Source: JBKPNZ01 sp046732895
GTDB lineage: Bacteria > Actinomycetota > Thermoleophilia > Solirubrobacterales > 70-9
Assembly: GCA_046732895.1 (NCBI GenBank)
Contig: JBKPNZ010000009.1
Location: 1 to 64,000 of the forward strand
Direction of reading: 5' to 3'
Length of the DNA stretch: 64,000 nt
Below are positions 16,802-23,445 of the stretch, in pieces. The first letter of the stretch is position 1, and the number at the start of each line of letters is the position of its first letter. The notes beneath the pieces are model-generated. The model was not told the origin of the DNA, ran no database searches, and saw only the letters and a list, made by a program, of their open reading frames with translations. The position numbers and the translations under genes are program-made.

Positions 16802-17101
16802 ATGGACCGGCTCGAGGTCGTACAAAGCGAAGCGGGCGGCTGGGACGTCGTCCGCGCGGAGGACGGGGTCGCCCTGTCGAACCACGCGAAGCGCGAGACC
16901 GCCGAGCGCGCCGCCCGCATCCGGGCAGGCGAGGAGGGCGGGCTCGAGGTCACCGTCGACGAGAAGTCCATCCACAAGGTGGACGACGAGTCGCGCGGCA
17001 TGCGCACCGCGCTCATCGCCCTCGGGGCTCTCATCGTCGTGGTCGTGATCCTGCTCGTCGTCCTCTCGCTCATTGGATCGCTGACCGGATTCGGGTCATA
17101 G
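16802..17101 (+). CDS. Small membrane-anchored protein with DUF2188-like N-terminus
   Basis: A 99-residue protein. The N-terminal 50 residues (VVQSEAGGWDVVRAEDGVALSNHAKRETAERAARIRAGEEGG) resemble DUF2188, a short domain of unknown function with W-x-V and a repeated Ala/Arg helix. Residues about 73-93 form one membrane helix (ALIALGALIVVVVILLVVL). GGGGAA-type ribosome-binding bases (GGGGAA) end four bases before the ATG at 16802; ATGs at 16781 and 16760 are possible alternatives. It sits between the two mutase subunit genes in the same direction. No function assigned. Confidence 0.65.
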   Translation: MDRLEVVQSEAGGWDVVRAEDGVALSNHAKRETAERAARIRAGEEGGLEVTVDEKSIHKVDDESRGMRTALIALGALIVVVVILLVVLSLIGSLTGFGS

Positions 17102-17126
17102 CGGCGACCCCGCTCGCCCCCTCCAC

Positions 17127-17132
17127 TACGCT
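17127..17132 (+). promoter_or_regulatory. Candidate leaderless -10 box (TACGCT) of the mutase small subunit
   Basis: TACGCT lies nine bases before the ATG at 17142. If real, the small subunit can be transcribed separately from the large one. Confidence 0.35.
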
Positions 17133-17141
17133 TCCGCCCGG

Positions 17142-17576
17142 ATGAGCACCGAGTCCCAGAGCGCCACGAGCGCGAAGAAAATCCGCGTGGTGGTGGCCAA
17201 GCCCGGCCTCGACGGCCACGATCGCGGCGCGAAGATCATCGCCCGCGCGCTCCGCGATGCAGGGATGGAGGTGATCTACACGGGCCTGCACCAGACGCCC
17301 GAGCAGATCGCCGCGACCGTCGTGCAGGAGGACGCCGACGCGATCGGCCTTTCGATCCTCTCCGGCGCACACATGACCCTCGTTCCGCGCGTGGTCGAGC
17401 TCCTGCAGGAGCAAGGCGCCGACGACGTGGTGCTGACGGTGGGGGGGACGATCCCCAACGACGACATCCCCGAGCTGAAGAAGCTCGGGGTAGCCGAGAT
17501 CTTCACTCCAGGCGCGTCGACCGACGAGATCGTCGACTTCATCCGCGCCGCCGTCGCCGAGCGCACGCCGGCTTAG
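17142..17576 (+). CDS. icmB: Cobalamin-binding small subunit of acyl-CoA mutase
   Basis: A 144-residue B12-binding domain. The DxHxxG motif is D24-G-H26-D-R-G29; H26 would be the lower axial cobalt ligand. SILSGAHMTLVP and VGGTIPNDD are the other cobalamin-contact segments. The size equals free-standing small subunits such as IcmB. It pairs with the large subunit at 14914, separated by the remnant and a small membrane-protein gene. The stop overlaps the stop of the convergent secreted-protein gene by four bases. Confidence 0.93.
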   Translation: MSTESQSATSAKKIRVVVAKPGLDGHDRGAKIIARALRDAGMEVIYTGLHQTPEQIAATVVQEDADAIGLSILSGAHMTLVPRVVELLQEQGADDVVLTVGGTIPNDDIPELKKLGVAEIFTPGASTDEIVDFIRAAVAERTPA

Positions 17577-18436
17577 AGCAGCGGCGCGCAGACGGCTTCC
17601 GCGCTCAAAAGGACCCTGCCCTTGCGATTGTTCTGGGCCTTCACGGTCCAGCCGTCCTCAGGAACCTTGCTCGAGTCCTTGGAGTCAAACGGTCGTGTCG
17701 ACGTCACCCAGCTCTTGCGGGCCGGGTCGCCCTTCGCACTCGAGGCGAAACCGCCGAAGATCACTGCTTCATCGCTCTTGCAACGGGCGGTCGACTTGCC
17801 CGATTCGTGCCCCGGCACGAAGCTCTGGTCGATGCGGACGGCGGCGACGTAGTTGTCCTGGCATGAGTACCACTCAGTCAGGGTCCCGGCGGTGTTGCCG
17901 ACGTTCTGCCCGGTTGACGTGATATCGCTGGTTCCGGAGAGGCTGCTCTCCAGCAGGCGGATGTCACCGCCGCCGCCGTGAATCCCGAACCCGAGAAGCT
18001 CCTGACCGGGCCCGCAGGAGTCGGTCATGGTCAGGACGGCACCCGGGTCGAGAATGCTGGTGCCGTTGCTGAACGAGTTTGCCGTCGGAGAGCAAATCGC
18101 GAAGGTCGTCACCGTTCGCGTTCCCCCGCCCAGCGCCCGGCCCTCCGCGGTCCACGAGTCGCCGTCGATGGTCGTCGGCGATGTGCGGTTGAGGGCGCCC
18201 CCGCTGGGCTTGCCGCTCACCGAGCCACCGCCCCCGGTCACGTTCAGTCCCGGGTCGCACTCCGCCGGCGCCCCCGCCTGCGAGGCCACGTTGGCGAACG
18301 TCGCCTTGTAGTACTCGTACGAACCCGCTGAGCCCAGGCTCTCCGTGGGACCGGGGATGCCCGCACTCGCCGGAGCAGCCAGCACAAGGCCCGCGCCGAT
18401 CACTCCCAGCGTTATCCGGGCTGCCCTGCCTCCCAT
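17573..18436 (-). CDS. Secreted cysteine/glycine-module protein
   Basis: A 287-residue protein with a signal peptide (hydrophobic ITLGVIGAGLVLAAPASA, cleavage near residue 25). The mature part appears to hold three diverged modules. Each starts with a Cys followed by a glycine cluster (VTGGGG; LLGFGIHGGGG; VIFGGF) and ends with a Cys (FAIC; YSC; EAVC). The last module contains STRPFDSKDSSKVPEDGW, shared with the paralogue at 5092-5994 and the remnant at 16569-16724. It is likely disulphide-bonded and extracellular. ATG at 18436 lies six bases from a TATAGT box. I do not recognise the family. Confidence 0.75.
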   Translation of the reverse strand: MGGRAARITLGVIGAGLVLAAPASAGIPGPTESLGSAGSYEYYKATFANVASQAGAPAECDPGLNVTGGGGSVSGKPSGGALNRTSPTTIDGDSWTAEGRALGGGTRTVTTFAICSPTANSFSNGTSILDPGAVLTMTDSCGPGQELLGFGIHGGGGDIRLLESSLSGTSDITSTGQNVGNTAGTLTEWYSCQDNYVAAVRIDQSFVPGHESGKSTARCKSDEAVIFGGFASSAKGDPARKSWVTSTRPFDSKDSSKVPEDGWTVKAQNNRKGRVLLSAEAVCAPLL

Positions 18437-18442
18437 GTGCTG

Positions 18443-18448
18443 ACTATA
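18443..18448 (-). promoter_or_regulatory. Leaderless -10 box (TATAGT) of the secreted-protein gene
   Basis: Minus-strand TATAGT, close to the consensus, lies six bases before the ATG at 18436, so the transcript would begin at or next to the start codon. Confidence 0.55.
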
Positions 18449-18488
18449 ACTCGCATGGCACGGCGCGGGCGTGAATTCCGGCTCCCGA

Positions 18489-18504
18489 TTGACTAGTCAG
18501 TCAA
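18489..18504. promoter_or_regulatory. TetR-type operator candidate upstream of etfB
   Basis: TTGACTAGTCAGTCAA has six-base arms (TTGACT/AGTCAA) and contains the perfect ten-base palindrome TGACTAGTCA. It resembles operators of TetR-type fatty-acid regulators that centre on GACTAGTC. It lies 110 bases before etfB, in a 178-base divergent gap, and its left arm could also act as a -35. The regulator is not identified. Confidence 0.45.
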
Positions 18505-18614
18505 ACATGCGTTCGAGGCGTTAACATGCGCGTCCGCCGGGTACCACCGAACCCCCGTAGCCGGCTCTTCCAATCCCAGAGCGCCCCCACAGCGGGCACC
18601 CAAGGAGGCTCGAC

Positions 18615-19406
18615 TTGAAGATCTGTTGCCTCGTCAAAGAGGTTCCGGACGCCGCCGTTCAGAAGCGGATCGACCCGAACTCGAAGCGGCTCGATCGCTC
18701 CGGCGAGAAGAACTTGAACCCGTTCGACACCCACGGCATCGAGGCCGCGATGCAGATCCGGGAGGGCGGCAACGCCGATGTCGACGAGATCGTCGCGGTG
18801 ACCATGGGCCCCGACAGCGCCGTGCGCGCCCTCCACAAGGCGGTCGCCCTGGGCGCGGATCGCTCGGTCCACCTCACCGACGCCGCCCTCGAAGGCTCGG
18901 ACGTGTGCGCGACCGGCTACGCCCTCGCGAGGGTGCTGGAGTCGGAGCAGCCCGACCTGGTGCTGCTCGGCCAGCAGTCCGATGACGGCGAGTGCTACAC
19001 GATCGGCGCGGTCGTCGCCGACCACCTGAAGATGCCGTCCCTCACCCAGGTGATCAAGATCGACATCGCCGACGGCAAGCTCACCTGCGAGCGCCAGGCC
19101 GAATACGGCTACGACACGGTTGAGGTGGAGCTGCCCGCCGTGATCTCGGTGGGAGACGCCATCAACGAGCCGCGCTACCCCTCGCTCAAGGCGATCATGG
19201 GCGCGAAGAAGAAGCCGCTCGACACCAAGGCGACCGGCGAGGTCGGCATCGACTCGAGCGAGGTCGGCGAGACGGGCTCGAAGACCCAGGTTCTGGCGAT
19301 CAACCCGCCGCCCGAGAAGGAGGCAGGGGAGATCATCGAGGACGAGGACACGAACGAGACGGTCGAGAAGATCGTCGCCTGGCTGGACGAAAGGAAGCTG
19401 ATCTGA
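18615..19406 (+). CDS. etfB: Electron transfer flavoprotein beta subunit
   Basis: A 263-residue ETF beta subunit that carries electrons from acyl-CoA dehydrogenases to ETF:quinone oxidoreductase. It opens with the typical KICCLVKEVPD and contains GQQSDDGECYTIGAVVADHL, near the conserved nucleotide-binding region. The start is TTG, preceded by a strong AAGGAGG at seven bases. The length is usual. It is the first gene of the cluster etfB-etfA-ETF:quinone oxidoreductase. Confidence 0.95.
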   Translation: MKICCLVKEVPDAAVQKRIDPNSKRLDRSGEKNLNPFDTHGIEAAMQIREGGNADVDEIVAVTMGPDSAVRALHKAVALGADRSVHLTDAALEGSDVCATGYALARVLESEQPDLVLLGQQSDDGECYTIGAVVADHLKMPSLTQVIKIDIADGKLTCERQAEYGYDTVEVELPAVISVGDAINEPRYPSLKAIMGAKKKPLDTKATGEVGIDSSEVGETGSKTQVLAINPPPEKEAGEIIEDEDTNETVEKIVAWLDERKLI

Positions 19407-19465
19407 TGGTGAGCGACTCTAGGCGCGAAAGCATGTTTGCCCGCCTGGCAAGGCAGGTGTTCTGA
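19406..19465 (+). other. 19-codon bridging ORF between etfB and etfA
   Basis: An ATG overlapping the etfB stop (TGATG) opens a 19-residue frame, MVSDSRRESMFARLARQVF. Its stop overlaps the etfA ATG, again as TGATG. It thus exactly fills the gap and could carry ribosomes from etfB to etfA by coupled re-initiation. The AAAGGAAG before it could act as a ribosome-binding site. The same DNA folds into two hairpins (next entry). Confidence 0.35.
19413..19459 (+). ncRNA. Possible divergent third copy of the intergenic two-hairpin element
   Basis: A hairpin GCGAC-TCTA-GGCGC (one A-G mismatch) is followed at once by GAAAG. Then come ten bases containing CATGT, and a second hairpin CGCCTG/CAGGTG. Order and spacing match the elements at 28931 and 37625. 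The stem sequences differ, and the second loop is GCAAGG rather than GAA. This copy alone would not be convincing. Confidence 0.3.
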
Positions 19466-20445
19466 TGGCCGGAGGAATCCTGGTTTACGCCCTCCACGAC
19501 GACGGGGGCAACTTCAACAAGAACTCCCTCGGCGCCATCTCGGAGGCGGCGAAGCTGGCCGGCGAGCTCGGCGGCGAGGCTGCCGCGCTGGTGGTGGGCG
19601 AGGTCGCCGACGACGCCGCGAAAAGCCTTGGCTCGTACGGCGCGAAGCGCGTCTTCCGCGCCTCGTCCGTGCCCGAGGGGCTCGCCCAGCCGATCGTCGA
19701 CGCGATGGCGAAGGTCATCTCCGACGAGGGTTTCTCGTATGCCCTCTTCGGCGGCGGGCTCCTCGGCTTTGAGATCGGCGCCGGCCTGACCGCGCGCCTG
19801 AACGCCGGCGTGACGATGGAGGTGACCGAGGTCAAGGTGCAGGATGGCAAGCTCGTCGCCGAGCGTCCCGTCCTGCAGGACTCCGCGATCGTCGACGTCG
19901 GCTACGTCGGCGAGCCGGGGATCATCATCGGCCGCCTCAACGCCTTCGACGTCACCGAGTCGGGTGGCGGCGAGGCCGAGGTCGTCGACGTCGAAGTCGA
20001 GCTCTCGGAGTGGTCGTTGAAGGCGCGCATGGTGACCCGCGGTGAGCAGCGCGGCGCCGACGTGAACATCGAGGACGCCGAGATCCTCGTCGGCGGCGGC
20101 CGCGGACTGGGCGAGAAGGACAACTTCAAGCTCGCCGAGGATCTCGCCGACGCGCTCGGCGGCGCGGTGGCGGCCACGCGTGCCGTGGTCGACGCCGGCT
20201 GGTACCCCTACGCGGCGCAGATCGGGCAGACGGGCAAGACCGTGGCGCCGAAGCTGTACCTGGCGGCGGGGATCTCGGGCGCGATCCAGCACAAGGTCGG
20301 GATGCAGAACTCGGAGAACATCCTCGCCATCAACAAGGACCAGAACGCGCCGATCTTCGAGTTCTCGGACCTCGGCGTGGTGGGCGACCTCCACAAGATC
20401 CTGCCGAAGCTGACCGAGGCAGTGAAGACCAAGAAGGGTTCCTAG
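19465..20445 (+). CDS. etfA: Electron transfer flavoprotein alpha subunit
   Basis: A 326-residue FAD-binding subunit. The C-terminal FAD domain shows RAVVDAGW, QIGQTGKTVAPKLYLAAGISGAIQH and AINKDQNAPIFEFSDLGVVGDL, all typical. It forms a heterodimer with EtfB. The ATG overlaps the stop of the short bridging frame. The stop TAG overlaps the GTG of the next gene by one base (TAGTG), suggesting coupled translation. Confidence 0.96.
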   Translation: MAGGILVYALHDDGGNFNKNSLGAISEAAKLAGELGGEAAALVVGEVADDAAKSLGSYGAKRVFRASSVPEGLAQPIVDAMAKVISDEGFSYALFGGGLLGFEIGAGLTARLNAGVTMEVTEVKVQDGKLVAERPVLQDSAIVDVGYVGEPGIIIGRLNAFDVTESGGGEAEVVDVEVELSEWSLKARMVTRGEQRGADVNIEDAEILVGGGRGLGEKDNFKLAEDLADALGGAVAATRAVVDAGWYPYAAQIGQTGKTVAPKLYLAAGISGAIQHKVGMQNSENILAINKDQNAPIFEFSDLGVVGDLHKILPKLTEAVKTKKGS

Positions 20446-22142
20446 TGGCCGTCGCACCCGCACAGTTCCCGCCGCCGGTCGAACCGGCGGAGGAGTTCAT
20501 CACCGGCATCACCGATCCGGAGGAGGAGCGAATCGAGGTCGGTGTCGCGATCGCGGGCGCCGGTCCCGCGGGCCTGGCCTGCGCGATCCGTGTGATGCAG
20601 CTCTTGGAGGACGAGCCGAAGCTCGCCGAGGAGCTGGGCGAGGTGCCCGTTGCGGTGATCGAGAAGGGCAAGGTCGCGGGCGCGCACCTGCTCTCCGGAG
20701 CGAACATGCGCCCGTCGGCGATGCGGGAGCTCTTCCCGGACCTCGATCCGTCCGAGTGGCCCGTCTACCAGGAGGTCACGAAGGACGCCGTCTATCTGCT
20801 CACCAAGCGGACGGCGATTCCCCTGAAGCCGCCGCCGCCGAATTTCCGCAACCACGGCAACTACGTCACCTCGGTCGCCAAGCTCGGGCGGTTCCTGGGC
20901 GAGAGGGCCGAGGAGGCGGGCGTCTACCTGCTGACCGAGACGGCCGCCGACAGGCTGCTCGTCGAGGATCGGATCGTCCGCGGAGTGCGCTCGGGCGACA
21001 AGGGCCGCGGCAAGGACGGGGAGGAGCTCTCGAACTTCGAGCCCGGATCGGATGTCGTCGCCCGCGCGACCGTCCTCGCCGAGGGAACGCAGGGGCATCT
21101 GACCGGCGCCGCGATCGACTACTTCGAGCTCCAGGGCCTTCAGCCACAGCGGTGGGAGCTCGGTGTGAAGGAGGTCTGGGAGGTCGAAAAGCCCCTTGAC
21201 CGCGTCATCCACACGATGGGTTGGCCCCTCCGCAAGGGTGCGAAGTGGAACGAGTTCGGCGGCAGCTTCATCTACCCGATGGGCGAGGACAAGGTCTGCA
21301 TCGGGTTCGTCGCCGGCCTTGACTACACCGACGCCAGCTTCTCGGTCCACGACACACTCCAGCTCTTCAAGACGCATCCCTTCGTCAAGAAGATCCTCGC
21401 GGGCGGCAAGCGGGTCGGCTGGGGCGCGAAGACGATCCCCTCCGGCGGGTTCTGGGCGATGCCGCGGTCGTTCACGGTTCCAGGAATGGTCATGTGCGGC
21501 GACGGCGCCGGGATGTGCAACGTCTCCGAGCTCAAGGGCATCCACTACGCGATGCACGCCGGCATGTACGCGGCCGAGGAGATCGTCGCGGCTCTCAAGC
21601 AGGACTCCGTCAACTTCGCCGCCTACGACGAGCGCGTCCGCAAGAGCGCGATCGCCGAGGACCTCTACAAATGGCGCAACGTCAGGCAGTCCTTCTCCAG
21701 AGGCTTCTTCTTCGGCGGCGCCGTCGCGAACATGGCGCTCCTGAGCGGTGGCCTGCTGCCACCTGGCCGCTGGAAGCAGCACGAGGACGCGCGGGAGGAG
21801 ATGTCGGCCGACTCCGCCGGCGAGCACTATCCGAAGCCGGACAACAAGTACACGTTCGACAAGCTCTCCTCGGTCTTCGCATCGGGAAACGCGACGCGCG
21901 ACGACGCGCCGAACCACATCCGGGTCCAGACCCACGTCCCGCGCGAGGTGGCACAGACCTGGGTCTCGATGTGCCCGGCGCAGGTGTACGAGATCCCCGA
22001 CGACCAGCTCACGAACGGCGCCGCCGAGGTGGATGTGCACGTGACGCCCTCCAACTGCGTCCAGTGCGGCGCGATTACGGCCAAGGGCGGTCGCCTGACT
22101 CCGCCGGAGGGCGGGGACGGCCCCCTCTACCAGGAGACCTGA
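20445..22142 (+). CDS. ETF:quinone oxidoreductase (FixC-FixX fusion) missing one cluster cysteine
   Basis: A 565-residue membrane-associated flavoprotein that passes electrons from ETF to the quinone pool. The N-terminal FAD fold (VAIAGAGPAGLACAIR) starts near residue 33. The C-terminal ferredoxin-like part normally binds [4Fe-4S] with C-P-A and C-x2-C-x2-C. Here C510 (MCPAQVYE), C538 and C541 (NCVQC) are present, but the third position of the C-x2-C-x2-C run is I544 (CGAITAKGG). The cluster could be three-iron, use another ligand, or be lost. The start is GTG, overlapping the etfA stop. Confidence 0.92.
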   Translation: MAVAPAQFPPPVEPAEEFITGITDPEEERIEVGVAIAGAGPAGLACAIRVMQLLEDEPKLAEELGEVPVAVIEKGKVAGAHLLSGANMRPSAMRELFPDLDPSEWPVYQEVTKDAVYLLTKRTAIPLKPPPPNFRNHGNYVTSVAKLGRFLGERAEEAGVYLLTETAADRLLVEDRIVRGVRSGDKGRGKDGEELSNFEPGSDVVARATVLAEGTQGHLTGAAIDYFELQGLQPQRWELGVKEVWEVEKPLDRVIHTMGWPLRKGAKWNEFGGSFIYPMGEDKVCIGFVAGLDYTDASFSVHDTLQLFKTHPFVKKILAGGKRVGWGAKTIPSGGFWAMPRSFTVPGMVMCGDGAGMCNVSELKGIHYAMHAGMYAAEEIVAALKQDSVNFAAYDERVRKSAIAEDLYKWRNVRQSFSRGFFFGGAVANMALLSGGLLPPGRWKQHEDAREEMSADSAGEHYPKPDNKYTFDKLSSVFASGNATRDDAPNHIRVQTHVPREVAQTWVSMCPAQVYEIPDDQLTNGAAEVDVHVTPSNCVQCGAITAKGGRLTPPEGGDGPLYQET

Positions 22143-22181
22143 GCGAGGAATCCGCCCAAGGGACCTCCTTGAGGCCCCCGC

Positions 22182-22187
22182 TAGAAT
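22182..22187 (+). promoter_or_regulatory. Leaderless -10 box (TAGAAT) of rpmE
   Basis: TAGAAT, one mismatch from consensus, lies eight bases before the rpmE ATG at 22196. It is among the closest consensus matches in the window. Confidence 0.55.
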
Positions 22188-22195
22188 CGAATGCG

Positions 22196-22405
22196 ATGAA
22201 GACCGGTATCCACCCCGAGTACACCCTCGCCCACGTGCGCTGCTCGTGCGGGAACGAGTTCTACACGCGCTCGACCAAGCCCGAGCTGCACGTCGAGATC
22301 TGCTCCGAGTGCCACCCCTTCTACACGGGGAAGCAGAAGCTCGTGGACACCGGCGGGCGCGTCGAGCGCTTCCAGCGCCGCGCCGCGCGTCGCAAGCAGA
22401 GCTAG
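22196..22405 (+). CDS. rpmE: 50S ribosomal protein L31, zinc-binding type
   Basis: A 69-residue ribosomal protein with the standard opening MKTGIHPEY. The zinc-type cysteines are C16, C18, C36 and C39 (RCSCGN, CSECHPFYTGKQK). An out-of-frame ATG lies five bases upstream; the in-frame ATG at 22196 gives the family N-terminus. DUF1385 follows 10 bases downstream, the common actinobacterial arrangement before prfA. Confidence 0.96.
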   Translation: MKTGIHPEYTLAHVRCSCGNEFYTRSTKPELHVEICSECHPFYTGKQKLVDTGGRVERFQRRAARRKQS

Positions 22406-22408
22406 CCT
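22403..22408 (+). promoter_or_regulatory. Possible leaderless -10 box (TAGCCT) of the DUF1385 gene
   Basis: TAGCCT lies seven bases before the ATG at 22416. Its TAG is also the rpmE stop codon, so the match may be partly accidental. Confidence 0.35.
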
Positions 22409-22415
22409 CCACGGC

Positions 22416-23408
22416 ATGACCGCTGCAGGGGAGGCCGAGGCCAGGCCCAGCATCGCCTCGACGCCGATGCCCGACGGCATGCCCGTCGCGTCGCGCGACG
22501 CCCCGGTCGGTGGCCAGGCGGTGCTCGAGGGCGTGATGATGCGCGGCGTCTCCACCTGGGCCGTCGCCGTGCGAGCCCCCCACGGCGAGATTCAGGTGAC
22601 CTCAGAGCCCCTCGTCTCCTGGGCCAAGCGCAACCGGATCCTGCGCTGGCCCGTGATCCGCGGCATCGTGGCACTCGCGGAGTCCCTCAAGATCGGCTTC
22701 CGTGCGCTGGCGATCTCCGCGAATGCCCAGCTCATCGAGGAGGACGGGGAGGAGCCCGAGCCGATCGGCGGCTTCACCTGGACCCTCACGATCGTCCTCT
22801 CGCTCGTCCTGGCGATCGGCCTCTTCTTCGTCGTCCCGGTCTCGGCGACCAGCCTGATCAAGGACCAGCTCGGCTCGGCTGTCCTGTTCTGGCTCGTCGA
22901 GGGCGTCCTGCGCACGGCCATCTTCATCGGCTACCTCGCCGCGATCAGCCGCCTGCCGGACCTCCGCCGCGTCTTCGAGTACCACGGAGCCGAGCACAAG
23001 ACGATCTCCTGTTATGAGGCGGGCGACCGGCTGACGCCCGCTCGCGCCGAGGTCTACTCGCGACTCCACCCGCGCTGCGGAACGAGCTTCCTGCTCATCG
23101 TCATGGTCCTCGCGATCTTCGTGTTCGCGCCGATTGGCCTGCCGGCCTGGTACTGGCTCGTGCTCTCGCGCATCCTCGGCATCCCGCTGATCGCCGGGCT
23201 CTCCTACGAGGTGATCAAGTGGGCGGGCAAGCACCGGCGCAAGCGCTGGGTGCGCGCCGTGATGTGGCCCGGGCTGATGCTCCAGAACCTGACCACGCGC
23301 GAGCCCGACCGGGAGCAGCTCGCCGTCGCCATCGCCGCGCTCGAGGCGGTGCTGGCGGTCGAGACCCCCGGCGTCACCGAGGCCTCGGAGATCGAGATCG
23401 TCGCCTGA
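22416..23408 (+). CDS. DUF1385 membrane protein
   Basis: A 330-residue protein with the DUF1385 opening GGQAVLEGVMMRG at about residue 29. There are two membrane helices near residues 125-170 and two more near 225-260. The conserved YHGAEHKTISCYEAG and HPRCGTSF contain His/Glu/Cys that could bind a metal. The family is nearly always next to rpmE and prfA, but its biochemical role is unknown. Here prfA lies 4.4 kb further on, because an opposite-strand operon sits between. Confidence 0.88.
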   Translation: MTAAGEAEARPSIASTPMPDGMPVASRDAPVGGQAVLEGVMMRGVSTWAVAVRAPHGEIQVTSEPLVSWAKRNRILRWPVIRGIVALAESLKIGFRALAISANAQLIEEDGEEPEPIGGFTWTLTIVLSLVLAIGLFFVVPVSATSLIKDQLGSAVLFWLVEGVLRTAIFIGYLAAISRLPDLRRVFEYHGAEHKTISCYEAGDRLTPARAEVYSRLHPRCGTSFLLIVMVLAIFVFAPIGLPAWYWLVLSRILGIPLIAGLSYEVIKWAGKHRRKRWVRAVMWPGLMLQNLTTREPDREQLAVAIAALEAVLAVETPGVTEASEIEIVA

Positions 23409-23445
23409 GCCCCCAGCGGCTCAGCGGCGATGGAGCCGCGGGGGC
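23409..23445. terminator. Strong bulged hairpin between convergent DUF1385 and transglutaminase genes
   Basis: Arms GCCCCCAGCGGCTC (23409-23422) and GAGCCGCGGGGGC (23433-23445) pair over 13 base pairs with one bulged A and a ten-base loop. It begins immediately after the DUF1385 stop and covers the last codons of the opposite gene, so it could end transcripts from both sides. No T-run is seen. Confidence 0.5.
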
